Below are positions 7,557 to 15,539 of a stretch of 23,359 nucleotides of DNA, in pieces. Position 1 is the first letter of the stretch. Every line of letters begins with the position of its first letter. The translations under genes were made by a program, and so were the position numbers. The stretch is taken from positions 1-23,359 of IMG/VR virus record IMGVR_UViG_3300048591_000807. One strand, 5' to 3'. The notes under the pieces are model-generated. The model saw only the letters and a program-made list of their open reading frames with translations. It made no database searches and was not told the origin of the DNA. The stretch is from a virus.

Positions 7557-7850
7557 ATGGCCACCAAACCAACGACCGAACCAACCGAACCAACGACCCC
7601 GCCGGAAGCACCCGCCAAGCCCATCAAGCAGCAGGGCAAGGACGGCGCGTACTACATCGTCAACCCCGCCGGCGCGGTGCATGGCGTCACCCGCGAACAC
7701 GCCCGCGGCCGGCTGGCAACAGCCGGCTGGCGCATGGCGACCGAAGACGAGATCGCCACGTACCAGAGCCAGGAGATCCAGCGGCATGACCGGCCCATTG
7801 CGGCCCCGTGGAGCCCCGACCCGGACGCGCAGTTAGCGGAGATTGATTAG
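7557..7850 (+). CDS. Small Pro/Thr-rich head-module protein (97 aa)
   Basis: An AAGGAGAG ribosome site overlaps the previous stop and sits four bases before the ATG. Residues 2-25 are a Thr/Pro/Glu repeat (encoded by near-repeats of ACCAAC and ACCGAA), probably disordered. Residues about 30-75 form a small compact domain with YYIVNPAGAVHGVTREHARGRL and an aromatic AGWRMATEDEI. Similar small proteins often follow coat genes and can be accessory or decoration proteins. No catalytic motif. Function unknown. Confidence 0.75.
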   Translation: MATKPTTEPTEPTTPPEAPAKPIKQQGKDGAYYIVNPAGAVHGVTREHARGRLATAGWRMATEDEIATYQSQEIQRHDRPIAAPWSPDPDAQLAEID

Positions 7851-7879
7851 GGCGATTGTCGAGAAAGATAGGACAAATC

Positions 7880-8014
7880 ATGCAAAAGTTAGTACTCGGT
7901 TTATCGGTGACAATGCTCTTGATCTTCCTTGCCCTGCGGCCTAGCCCGCGCGGCTGGACCGAACAATCGCAGGGGCCAACGCCCACACCGGTGGCCACAG
8001 TGGAGACCGACTAA
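7880..8014 (+). CDS. Small single-pass membrane protein (44 aa)
   Basis: The ATG at 7880 has AGGA at 7870-7873 and the TAA ends at 8014, two bases before the connector gene. The product begins with MQKLVLGLSVTMLLIFLAL, a short basic N-terminus followed by a hydrophobic helix of about 17 residues. A Pro-rich tail with PTPTPVATVE follows. It fills what would otherwise be a 166-base gap between coupled genes. It could be a tiny secreted or membrane peptide. Function unknown. Confidence 0.55.
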   Translation: MQKLVLGLSVTMLLIFLALRPSPRGWTEQSQGPTPTPVATVETD

Positions 8015-8016
8015 CC

Positions 8017-8853
8017 ATGTACGCTGACCGCAGCCATCTCACCAATGGCCGCTTCCTGATGAATCTGGACAACTGGACCGCCACCGACGCCACCTATAGC
8101 GCCGGCGACGGTGACGAGCAGTATGGCGTCGCCGTGCTGGCTGCGGGCGGCTACATTACGCAGGATTTCACCGTACCCTATGCGCGAACCTACACGCTGC
8201 AAGTTGCGGTGAAGCCCGTCGGGGATACGCTGGCGACTGACGACCTGCAAGCGGTCATCACGGATGACGACAGCGGCACGGTGGTGGCGGTCAGCCTCGA
8301 AGGCGATACCGCTGACACCTGGCAGGTCAACACCGACCTGCTCGGCCTGGCACCCGGCAACACGTACACGCTCAAGCTGCTCAACAACGCAGCGATCCCC
8401 GTGCGCATTGACGACGTTTGGCTCTGGTTCGTACCCCAAACCCGTGCGCAGATTGCCGCGCAGGTGCACGCCCGGCTGGGCCAGCTCGCTACCGACTACA
8501 GCCTGAGCACCACCGCAAGCGGCGCGCTGACCGAGGGGAGCTATACCTACGCCATCGATGCCGCCCTGCGCTCGATGGGCGCGTTGAATACCGAGACCGC
8601 AGAGCCAGACGTGCGCTACCTGGACCCCAACGACATTGCGACCGTGATCGACTTGGTAGAGTCGGAGATGCTCAAGCGGGTGCAGCGCAGTGCGGTGACC
8701 GAGACCGATGTGAGCCTGGGGCCGCGGCGCGAGAGCCGGAGCCAAAAGAGTAAGGCGATTGGGGAGTTGGTCAGCGGGTCGGGTGGCGGGGGTGCGTCGC
8801 GGGTGGTCATGCGACCATTGCGGCGTGAAACGAAGGACTATGATTTTTCATGA
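8017..8853 (+). CDS. Head-tail connector fused to an N-terminal carbohydrate-binding-like domain (278 aa)
   Basis: Residues 1-140 read as a jelly-roll of the CBM4/9 type: LTNGRFLMNLDNWT at the start, YITQDFTVPYARTYTLQVAVKP in the middle and an end strand VRIDDVWLWF, the usual N-G-F/W, aromatic and IDDV pattern. Residues 143-278 form a helical adaptor-like domain (RAQIAAQVHARLGQ, YAIDAALRSMG, DIATVIDLVESEMLKRV) comparable with head-tail connector adaptors, followed by a basic Gly-rich tail. It lies where connector genes are expected, and its stop overlaps the stopper gene (ATGA). The joined lectin-like part would decorate the neck. The connector call rests on position and helical pattern; the jelly-roll call on sequence pattern. 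Confidence 0.65.
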   Translation: MYADRSHLTNGRFLMNLDNWTATDATYSAGDGDEQYGVAVLAAGGYITQDFTVPYARTYTLQVAVKPVGDTLATDDLQAVITDDDSGTVVAVSLEGDTADTWQVNTDLLGLAPGNTYTLKLLNNAAIPVRIDDVWLWFVPQTRAQIAAQVHARLGQLATDYSLSTTASGALTEGSYTYAIDAALRSMGALNTETAEPDVRYLDPNDIATVIDLVESEMLKRVQRSAVTETDVSLGPRRESRSQKSKAIGELVSGSGGGGASRVVMRPLRRETKDYDFS

Positions 8854-9191
8854 GCGCCCGCGATTTCTGCACTGTTGACGCATCGACCAAGCGCAACGCG
8901 GCCGCATCTGGCAACCGCTTAGGCGCGGCGGTCACCAACCTGGCCAGCCTGTTGATCACGCCATTGTGGCCAGTGGGCCGTGAAACAATCCGCCTACTGG
9001 ACCTCAACAGCCCGCGAGAGACCAAAGAGTGCTTCCATGTACCAGTGGCCGGCGGGGCGCTGCCTGACGTGCGAGAGCGTGACATCCTGGTCATCGGGGC
9101 GAATGAGTACCCGATTGACGCGGTGCTCGAATGGACGGACGGCGACATTCCGTCGCTGCACATCATCGTAGGACAGGTCAAGACAACCTAA
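8850..9191 (+). CDS. Head-completion/stopper-like protein (113 aa)
   Basis: Probable neck protein sealing the filled head. It is about the length of SPP1 gp16-like and HK97-type stoppers. A beta-rich C-terminal half carries a DVRERDILVIGANEYPIDAV segment, the usual R-D-x-hydrophobic pattern of these small barrels. ATG overlaps the connector stop by four bases, and its TAA shares one base with the next ATG. Family call is from size, predicted strands and gene order rather than from a strong motif. Confidence 0.6.
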   Translation: MSARDFCTVDASTKRNAAASGNRLGAAVTNLASLLITPLWPVGRETIRLLDLNSPRETKECFHVPVAGGALPDVRERDILVIGANEYPIDAVLEWTDGDIPSLHIIVGQVKTT

Positions 9192-9607
9192 TGGCACCAT
9201 CAGCATTCTCCGCCGGCCGCGTCGGAGCGGTCAGCATCACCGGCCTCATCGAAGCGCAGCAACAGCTCGCCCGCACCAACGCCGGCATTGCCGAGAACAG
9301 CAGCGGGCTGCGGCTGATGCTGAATCTGGGGGCGGGGATGGTGCACCGCTACCTTTTAAGCCTCGGCAAAGAGCGCCCGCCGGTCGGCCTGACGGGGGTG
9401 TTGCCGGTCATCACGGGCCGGCTCAAGAATAGCTTCTTTTGGGGCACACGCAACCAGGGCGGCCCGGTGGGCTTTGTGGCCACGAATCTGGCCTACGCCG
9501 GCCCTGTCGAAAAGCGGCGCGGCTTTCTAGGGAAGACGGTCAAGGATATGGATCAACCCATCAACAAACTCTTTACCGGCTACGTGGCCACGGTGACCCG
9601 TGAATAG
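9191..9607 (+). CDS. HK97 gp10-like neck/tail completion protein (138 aa)
   Basis: I chose the ATG at 9191, which shares one base with the preceding stop (TAATG); an in-frame start 60 bases upstream would lie inside the previous gene. The N-terminal helix with EAQQQLARTNAGIAEN and the second half with TGRLKNSFFW and ATNLAYAGPVEKRRGF match the HK97 gp10-like pattern: long helix, then T-G-x-L-x-x-S, then a Y-A-x-x-x-E motif. Such proteins join the connector with the tail terminator. The next gene starts inside its last codons. Confidence 0.72.
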   Translation: MAPSAFSAGRVGAVSITGLIEAQQQLARTNAGIAENSSGLRLMLNLGAGMVHRYLLSLGKERPPVGLTGVLPVITGRLKNSFFWGTRNQGGPVGFVATNLAYAGPVEKRRGFLGKTVKDMDQPINKLFTGYVATVTRE

Positions 9608-9998
9608 CCGCAAAGCCGCCCGCCAAGCCCTGGCCGGCCTGATTGACGACATTGCGACGTTTCAGGCGGTCTATGCCCGCGAAGCACCTGATTTCGGCGG
9701 GCTTTCGCCGGTGGCGATGGTGCGCAGCGAGGGCACCCGACCGGGGCCGGCGCTGGCCTTGGGCGCGTTTCATCGGGAGCACGCCTTGCTGATTTCCATC
9801 TACTGGAAGTGGCAAGCGACGACCGAGGACGACCTTGACGATTTGAGCGAGGATGTGTTGGACCTCCTCGAGGCGAACAGCGGACCGACCGCGAATTGGG
9901 ATTCGCTGACAGTTGACGAAGAATTTTCCGCGATGGACTATCCGGTGATTGATGGTGTGATGTATCGGGTGGAACAGATCCGCGTAATGGTTTGGTGA
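9600..9998 (+). CDS. Tail terminator protein candidate (132 aa)
   Basis: Expected role: caps the tail tube and docks it to the head. It starts with GTG at 9600, overlapping the previous gene by 8 bases. The sequence has an N-terminal helix (ARQALAGLIDDIATFQ), a central strand with an aromatic run (ALLISIYWKW) followed by an acidic helix (DLDDLSEDVLDLLEAN), and a final strand pair (VIDGVMYRVEQIRVMVW). This order agrees with gpU/DUF3168-like terminators and with the slot between gp10-like and tail tube genes. No specific motif; moderate confidence. Confidence 0.6.
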   Translation: MNSRKAARQALAGLIDDIATFQAVYAREAPDFGGLSPVAMVRSEGTRPGPALALGAFHREHALLISIYWKWQATTEDDLDDLSEDVLDLLEANSGPTANWDSLTVDEEFSAMDYPVIDGVMYRVEQIRVMVW

Positions 9999-10008
9999 GG
10001 TAGAGACG

Positions 10009-10287
10009 ATGGCTGTAAGAGCAGGGCAAATCACCGTAACAACCGCCGGCACTGCCGTGCAAGGCGCCTTCAACGTGGCGAAAGTCGTCGCGGTCAAGGC
10101 GCACCCGGATAATGCCGACACGATTTGGGTCGGCAACGACGGCGCCGGCTCGCCTGACGTGACGAGTGCCAACGGCTTTCCGCTCAATCCTGGCGAGGGG
10201 GTGGTGCTGACGGGCGGCCTCTCCGACTTCTGGTTCGATGCGGACAGCAGCGGCGATAAGGTTTGCTGGCTGGCGGTGGAACTCTAA
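10009..10287 (+). CDS. Small beta-barrel decoration-like protein (92 aa)
   Basis: GAGG at 9997-10000 precedes the ATG by 8 bases. The order of motifs is typical of small virion surface modules that also appear fused to fibres: GTAVQG near the N-terminus, VVAVKAHPDNADTIWVGN in the middle, then NGFPLNPGEGVVL and a final DFWFDAD. Its TAA shares one base with the next gene's ATG, so it is coupled to the LamG-like protein. Probably a virion surface accessory. The slot between tail terminator and tail tube is not a standard one for it. Confidence 0.6.
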   Translation: MAVRAGQITVTTAGTAVQGAFNVAKVVAVKAHPDNADTIWVGNDGAGSPDVTSANGFPLNPGEGVVLTGGLSDFWFDADSSGDKVCWLAVEL

Positions 10288-11534
10288 TGCGACCGCTACT
10301 TGGTTGGCTGCTCGGCAAAGCACCGCTGGGCATGGGCCAGGGGGGCGGCGTGGGCCACCAGGCGGATTTCACCGCGCCACCGTATTACCTGATGCGCGAT
10401 GCGTTCGACACCGACCGCGCACAGGGCGCGGTCAGCGGCGCGCCGGCTGATCCTGGGCCGGGATATATCGCGCAGATCGCCGATGCCGGCAGCGATATCA
10501 ATATCAGCGGCGGCACGCTGAATCTGCCCTCGCAAAACGAGCGCGTCTGGTACAACGGTGTAAATCGCCGCGCCGGCGTGGCGATGCGTTGGACGGTAGA
10601 CACGGCGGCCCTGACCAACAACGGCTGGGCGGATGCACTGGGGAACATCGCGACGACGGCGCACGGCATTGGGGTCATTCCGGGCGGTGACATTCGGATC
10701 TATGACAACAACTCTTTTGCCGTGGCGGGCACCTATACCACAGAGACCGAATGGTGCTCGATTCTGCGCGAGGTGGGCGCAATGGCGCTTGTGAAGCGCG
10801 CTGGCCATTGGTTGCTGCTCTATTTTACAGCGAGTGAGAATTCGGCGGTCATGTACCCGAGTTTCGCCACCATTGTCAGTGGTGCGCTGGAGGTGTCGTT
10901 ACTGGCCGTCCCCGCTAAGCTCTGGCTGCCCGCCCCCCTCGTCAGTGACGGCTTTTCGGCCTGGGGCGCATCGGACGGTCTGGGCCATGCCGAGGGCGTT
11001 ACCGGCGGGCTGGGCAGTGGCGGGGCTGGCGAAACGTGGGCTAGCGAATCGGAGACCTGGACCGCAGCGGGTGGCGTAGCGTACAGCGAGGACGGGATCG
11101 GCGTAGAGAATATTGCGACCGTGGATAGTGGCGTTGCAGATGTGATCGCAACTGCCAACGTGACACTGGCGACGGGTAGCGGCGGGGTGGTGGTGCGGTG
11201 GACCGATGGCGCAAACTACGTCAAGGCTGTGCACAATAAAACCAATGCGCGGCTGATCAAGGTCGTCAACGGCACGCCAACCACACTCATTGACACCGCG
11301 GCCGCCTACGTCGCCGGCGCGCCGATTCGGGTGATCTGCGATGGCCAAAAGTTCCGGCTCTTTTACAACAATGTGGCGGTTGGGGCAGAGCAGACTATTG
11401 CTGATGCTGCGCTGGCTGATGGCACAGGGCAGGGCATTATCTTGTTGGATGATGCCGGCCATACGGCTGATGATTTTACGGTTTTTGCTCGCGGCACCGA
11501 TGGCGAGTATGACACGATTCTTGACGCAATTTAA
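10287..11534 (+). CDS. LamG/lectin-like virion protein (415 aa)
   Basis: The ATG at 10287 overlaps the previous TAA (TAATG). Residues about 30-210 form one beta-rich region beginning DAFDTD. Residues about 220-410 form a second, beginning with SDGFSAWG, which contains a LamG-like pattern: GGVVVRWTDGANYVKAV, then KVVNGTPTTLI, then IRVICDGQKFRLFYNNVAVG and a closing DDFTVFAR strand. Such sandwich domains bind carbohydrates or build fibres. No membrane segment or enzyme motif. Likely an adsorption or decoration protein carried near the head-tail boundary. Confidence 0.65.
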   Translation: MRPLLGWLLGKAPLGMGQGGGVGHQADFTAPPYYLMRDAFDTDRAQGAVSGAPADPGPGYIAQIADAGSDINISGGTLNLPSQNERVWYNGVNRRAGVAMRWTVDTAALTNNGWADALGNIATTAHGIGVIPGGDIRIYDNNSFAVAGTYTTETEWCSILREVGAMALVKRAGHWLLLYFTASENSAVMYPSFATIVSGALEVSLLAVPAKLWLPAPLVSDGFSAWGASDGLGHAEGVTGGLGSGGAGETWASESETWTAAGGVAYSEDGIGVENIATVDSGVADVIATANVTLATGSGGVVVRWTDGANYVKAVHNKTNARLIKVVNGTPTTLIDTAAAYVAGAPIRVICDGQKFRLFYNNVAVGAEQTIADAALADGTGQGIILLDDAGHTADDFTVFARGTDGEYDTILDAI

Positions 11535-11546
11535 GCGGGGGCACGC

Positions 11547-12284
11547 ATGGCAGTCTTAGGCTACAACACGAAGATCCTGATTGACGAGTTTGATTTCAGC
11601 GGCCAAACCAACGGCGTGGTGCTCAACACCGACACCAGCATCATCGAGTACCAGGTGCTGCAAAATGCCGGCGTGCTGAAAATCCCCAATCTGGTCAGCC
11701 CGGCCATCGAGCACCGCGGCTACTACAATGGCCCCGACGCCGGGGACATCGAAGCCGAGCTACACAGCCGGCTGGGCAGTGCGAATGACGTGTATGTCGG
11801 GTTGGTGTTCGGCACGCATCTGGCTGCGCCGGTGGGCTATGTGCTACCGCAATCTTTCAACCAGCAGCTCCGCATCGACACCCCCATCGAAAACCTGATC
11901 GCCGTCAACGGTAACTGGCCAGGGGGCACGTCGCGGATTTACCGCGGCTTGCAAGCCGCGCTGGGCACGGCGGAGGATGCGACCGGAGCCGTGGGCGGGG
12001 TGGACTTTGGGGCCGGTGGGAGTGCCGGCGGGGCGGCCTGGCTCTTTGTGCAGGGCATTACGGGGACCGCGACGGACGCCACGATCGTGGTGCAGAGTGA
12101 TAGCGCAAGCGATTATTCGGGGGCCGTGACGGAAGCAACCTTTACATTTTCAGCGGTTGGCGCGTACCAGGCGACGCTGAGCGGGACAGTGGGGCGTTAC
12201 GTTCGTGCCAATATCACCGATTTGGGCGGCGCGGATGATATTACATTTTTGCTGATTGTCGCGCTGAGCGGCGTTTCATACTGA
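11547..12284 (+). CDS. Major tail (tube) protein candidate (245 aa)
   Basis: Candidate ring subunit of the tail tube. The N-terminal part is beta-rich (GYNTKILIDEFDFSGQTNGVV, then IPNLVSPAIEHRGYYNG) as in tube proteins of siphophages. A C-terminal segment WLFVQGITGTATDATIVVQSDS with YVRANITDLG looks like an added beta-sandwich, as often seen exposed on the tail surface. A GGGGG run serves as ribosome site. It lies before the tail assembly chaperone, as expected. The adjacent 133-aa protein could share or compete for this role. Confidence 0.65.
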   Translation: MAVLGYNTKILIDEFDFSGQTNGVVLNTDTSIIEYQVLQNAGVLKIPNLVSPAIEHRGYYNGPDAGDIEAELHSRLGSANDVYVGLVFGTHLAAPVGYVLPQSFNQQLRIDTPIENLIAVNGNWPGGTSRIYRGLQAALGTAEDATGAVGGVDFGAGGSAGGAAWLFVQGITGTATDATIVVQSDSASDYSGAVTEATFTFSAVGAYQATLSGTVGRYVRANITDLGGADDITFLLIVALSGVSY

Positions 12285-12295
12285 GGAGATAGCAC

Positions 12296-12697
12296 ATGGC
12301 AGTGAAGGCCTTAACCAATGTGACCGTAACCTATGACAGTGACAGCCTGGAGGAGCATCTGAATCAGGCTTCACTCGAAGCGGTAATCGCGGAAATTGAC
12401 ACGACCGTCCTATCCAGCACCGCCGGCGAAAAGATTGCCGGCTTGGGTAACTGGTCGGTCCCCGTGGGCGGCTTCTGGAGTTCGACGCTCGACGGCTATC
12501 TGGGGCCGGATGCGGTCAGCCCGCCCAGCACGCTCAAAACGCTGGTGGTGGTGATCGGGCCATCGGGCAGCCAAGTTACCTATACCTGGACTAGCAATGC
12601 CTTCCTGAGCAACTACCGCGTAAACGCGGACAATCCTGGCGGCGCGATCACCTGGTCCGGCACCCTCTCCGTCAGCGGCAACCCGGTGCGGAGCTAG
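12296..12697 (+). CDS. Second tail-tube-like protein (133 aa)
   Basis: GAGGAG at 12283-12288 lies seven bases before the ATG. The protein is nearly all beta. It shares a clear pattern with the last 120 residues of the 533-aa protein encoded at 15888-17489: D-T-T-V-x-x-S-T-A-x-E-x-I near residue 35-47, then W, then G-x-W with LD and LG, then VTY, F-x-S-x-Y-x-V and a closing WSG-x-x-x-(V/I)SG-x-P. Together they look like one tail-tube/distal-tail barrel used twice. The gene could encode the actual tube subunit or a tube-tip protein. Confidence 0.65.
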   Translation: MAVKALTNVTVTYDSDSLEEHLNQASLEAVIAEIDTTVLSSTAGEKIAGLGNWSVPVGGFWSSTLDGYLGPDAVSPPSTLKTLVVVIGPSGSQVTYTWTSNAFLSNYRVNADNPGGAITWSGTLSVSGNPVRS

Positions 12698-12701
12698 GCC
12701 T

Positions 12702-13046
12702 ATGCGTATCAATTGCACCCTACCCGGCCGCGAGTCTTTCTTCGTCGAAGTCTCCGAACGGTGGACGCGCGGCGAGATTCGGACATTCTGGGGCGCGTCC
12801 GTTGGCATCTCCGCCGAAGAAGCCGGCGCGCTCCTCGTTGCCAAGACAGAGGCGGTCTACCTGGAGACCGCCGCCGGCCTGGTCCTCGATAGCCCTGACG
12901 ACCTCACCGACGAAAATATCGACGCGCTCGATTATGAGCTGTCGGTCTGGCTATCGACCGCCTACGGCCATGCGGTCAACGAGTTGCAGGCGCTCACAAA
13001 AAAAAACGTGCGCAGCTCATTAGGCATCACCGAGGCGAAAGCGTAA
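12702..13046 (+). CDS. Tail assembly chaperone, zero-frame product (gpG-like, 114 aa)
   Basis: Chaperone that keeps the tape measure protein soluble during tail assembly. GGAG at 12690-12693 lies eight bases before the ATG. It is a small acidic protein with a beta start (RINCTLPGRESFFVEVSERW) and a helical end (ALDYELSVWLSTAYGHAVNEL). The coding end contains a run of nine A (12998-13006) where a -1 shift opens the frame leading to the tape measure gene. Size, position and slippage site together match the lambda G/GT logic. Confidence 0.78.
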   Translation: MRINCTLPGRESFFVEVSERWTRGEIRTFWGASVGISAEEAGALLVAKTEAVYLETAAGLVLDSPDDLTDENIDALDYELSVWLSTAYGHAVNELQALTKKNVRSSLGITEAKA

Positions 13047-13303
13047 CCCTCCCGCCTGAGCAGACCGACGCCTGGCTCTTGGAGCGCTTCGGCCTCCCGC
13101 TGTCGACCTGGGATAACGAGGACTGGCCGCGGCTCATGCGGGCGGTAGAGGCGATGGCGATTCAGCAGACGGAAACGCTACGCATCCAACAGACGCAGGG
13201 GCTGATCGAGGGCAAGCACATCAGCCCGGCGCAGTGGGAGAAATTCGCGGAGCATGACCAGATTGTAGCAGAGGCAGAGCAGGACAACGATGGGCCTAAT
13301 TGA
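12702..13303 (+). CDS. Tail assembly chaperone, -1 frameshift product (gpGT-like, about 200 aa)
   Basis: Reads zero frame to the A-run, then minus one from 13004. The new frame is open from 12998 to the TGA at 13301-13303 and has no credible start of its own (only a TTG at 13079 without a ribosome site). The extension contains WLLERFGLPLSTWDNEDWPRLMRAVEAM and a helical IQQTETLRIQQTQGLIEG segment, then an acidic end, consistent with the tape-measure-binding T domain. About 101 zero-frame codons plus 99 shifted codons are expected. The end overlaps the tape measure start at 13290. Frameshift inferred from open frames and the slippery run, not observed. Confidence 0.72.
12998..13007 (+). promoter_or_regulatory. 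Programmed -1 frameshift site (nine A then C)
   Basis: The zero frame reads ACA-AAA-AAA-AAC, so both A-AAA-AAA and A-AAA-AAC heptamers are present for tandem tRNA slippage. A nine-A run is also prone to polymerase slippage, so transcriptional realignment is an alternative route to the same product. Confidence 0.72.
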
Positions 13304-15539
13304 CATCCTGATCCGCGCCCGGTCCCAGGGCGCGGGCGAAGTCCAGAAGATGAGCCAGCAGCTTGGGATGCTGGACAAGGCCGCGGGCGCGGCCGCGGGT
13401 GGCCTGGCTGCACTGGCCGCAGGGGCTAGCATTGCCGGGCTCTACCAGCTCGCCAGCGCAATGGATGACGTGGCGCGGCGTGGGGCTGTCTTTGATCAGC
13501 TTGGCAGCGTGCTGGGGGATTTTGCCGCGTCGGTGGGTAGCTCCGCCGACGCGATGGTGAGCGCGGCCAAAAAGGCCGCACAGGGCACCATCTCCGAATT
13601 TGAGCTGATCCTCAACGCCAACCGGGCGATCCAGTTTGAGGTCGCGAAAACACCGGAACAGTTCGCCAAGCTCATTGAGCTATCGACCGCGCTTGGCCGT
13701 GCGCAGGGCATCAGCGACACGCAGGCGCTCGAATTTATCACCACCGGGTTGGCGCGTGAATCGCGCTTGATCCTCGATAACCTCGGCTTAATCATCGACC
13801 TCGACAAAGCCACAGCGGACTATGCCGCCACTATCGGCAAAAAAGCCAACGAACTGACCCAAGCCGAGCGCAAACAAGCCCTACTCAACGAAGCCTTCCG
13901 TCAAGGCGCAACGGCCATTGCTGCCAACCGCGACGCCGCCGATAGTGCGGCCACGCAATTTGAGCGCTTTGACGCCAACGTCCAGAATCTCAAGGATTCG
14001 TTTGGCGCGTTGCTGGCAATTGCCGGGGCTGACACCATAGGCCGGATAGCCGATCAGCTTGGCGTGCTCAATGAGCAGATGACCGGCGAGCGTGGCGAGA
14101 ACACGATCAACTCCGAGCTGAGAGCGGCTATCGAGTTGCTCGAAATTCTCGACACGACAAAGCCGCTCAATATCCTGGGTGCTGAGTTCGGCGGGCGCGA
14201 TGCCGAGGCGGTCGAAGAGGCCGAGCGCGCCGTCATGGCCCTGCGCTTGGAACTGGCGCAACTTGAGTTCCCGCTCGGCACGATGCAACAAGCCGCGGAC
14301 CTCTCCCTCCAAGCCGCCGATGCCTTTGGCCAGCAGGAGCGGGCCAGCATGGCCGCCGCCGATGCTGAGCGCGAGCGGGAAGGGGCCATGCACGCGGCCG
14401 CCCGTGCCGCGGCCATCGATGCCACCGAAACCGTCGCCCTGGCCGCGAGTCTCGACAAGCTGGCCGGCTCTGCCGCCAATGCCATCGTCAGCCGTGCGCA
14501 GGGGATTGTCGGCATTACCGGCGGTGGTGAGGCGCAACGCCTGGCTGAGCAGCAATTGCGGATGCTCCAAGAGCAGACGCTGGAACTCGAATCGCAGGGG
14601 CTGAGCGGGCTCGATCTGATATTCGCCTACACCGAACTCGAAAACAAAGCGCTGGGCGTCTTTGATGCCGTGGAGGAAGCGGACCGGGCTACGCAGCGCT
14701 GGGCATCGCAGAGCCTGAGCGCAGCGAATAAGCAGGCGAGTGATCTACAGCGCGAGTTTGATAGCTTGGCGGGGACCGTGCAAGGGGTCTTACAGGGTGC
14801 GCTTGATCCTGGGGTTGGGGTCGATGTGGACAGCATCTTGCCGCGGGCTGATGCCATCAATGAAAATGCCCGCCGCCTCGCAGACGTGGCCGTCAATGGG
14901 TTCGATTCGCCGTGGGCTGACTATCTGTCAAAAGAGTTTCCGGATCTGTTTGGCGAGGCGTTTGCCGGTGGCGACATTAAGACCGAGGCGGCGAAAGTCC
15001 TGCGAGATTTCCAAGACGGGCTTGTGCCCGCCCTCATCGATCGCGATGCCGCCAAGGAGCGCGTACGCCGAATGCTGATCGGCGAAGCGAAGCTTGCGGA
15101 GCTTGCGCAAGAGATCGCGGGCGAACTGGCGCAAGAGTTCGGCGGGTTGGGACAAGGGCAGATCCTTGGGGCGGCTCAGAGCGCGCTTGGTGTTGGTGGC
15201 GTACTCGCACCACCGGACACCAGTCAGATCGCATCACAATACGGCGCGGCCGGGAGCGGCGCATCGGTGGCCTTTTCGGACGGGGTGCGCGCCAGCGTGA
15301 TTGACGGCAACCTGGGCGGCCAAGTAACCGCGGCCCTTGATGAACAACTGAGGGCTGAATCCAACCTACAGAGACTTGCCGAAGGCGGGCGGATTAGTGG
15401 GGCGGCGTGGGGGTCCGGTTTTCTCTCCAGCGTTGGCCAGTCGGTTCCAAATGCCTTGGTCGAATTACTCGCGCAACTGGTTACTCCCGCGGTCGACGCG
15501 CTCCAACGCCAAAACACTAGCCTACAGGGAGCCCGCTAA
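13290..15539 (+). CDS. Tape measure protein (749 aa)
   Basis: Sets tail length and is threaded inside the tube. It is by far the longest tail gene and follows the chaperone pair. AGGA at 13281-13284 precedes the ATG. Residues about 30-58 are hydrophobic and Ala/Gly-rich. Residues about 130-210 contain the recurring tape-measure segment LGRAQGISDTQALEFITTGL with ILDNLGLIIDLDKA and ELTQAERKQALLNEA. Large parts are helical with Ala, Gln and Glu. By the usual rule of about 0.15 nm per residue, the tail would be near 110 nm. The stop shares one base with the next ATG. No lysozyme or peptidase motif seen. Confidence 0.9.
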   Translation: MGLIDILIRARSQGAGEVQKMSQQLGMLDKAAGAAAGGLAALAAGASIAGLYQLASAMDDVARRGAVFDQLGSVLGDFAASVGSSADAMVSAAKKAAQGTISEFELILNANRAIQFEVAKTPEQFAKLIELSTALGRAQGISDTQALEFITTGLARESRLILDNLGLIIDLDKATADYAATIGKKANELTQAERKQALLNEAFRQGATAIAANRDAADSAATQFERFDANVQNLKDSFGALLAIAGADTIGRIADQLGVLNEQMTGERGENTINSELRAAIELLEILDTTKPLNILGAEFGGRDAEAVEEAERAVMALRLELAQLEFPLGTMQQAADLSLQAADAFGQQERASMAAADAEREREGAMHAAARAAAIDATETVALAASLDKLAGSAANAIVSRAQGIVGITGGGEAQRLAEQQLRMLQEQTLELESQGLSGLDLIFAYTELENKALGVFDAVEEADRATQRWASQSLSAANKQASDLQREFDSLAGTVQGVLQGALDPGVGVDVDSILPRADAINENARRLADVAVNGFDSPWADYLSKEFPDLFGEAFAGGDIKTEAAKVLRDFQDGLVPALIDRDAAKERVRRMLIGEAKLAELAQEIAGELAQEFGGLGQGQILGAAQSALGVGGVLAPPDTSQIASQYGAAGSGASVAFSDGVRASVIDGNLGGQVTAALDEQLRAESNLQRLAEGGRISGAAWGSGFLSSVGQSVPNALVELLAQLVTPAVDALQRQNTSLQGAR

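Noticed and set aside
13079-13303. Separate gene starting with TTG before the tape measure
   Set aside because: No ribosome site, and the frame is open back to the nine-A run of the preceding gene, so a -1 frameshift extension explains it better.
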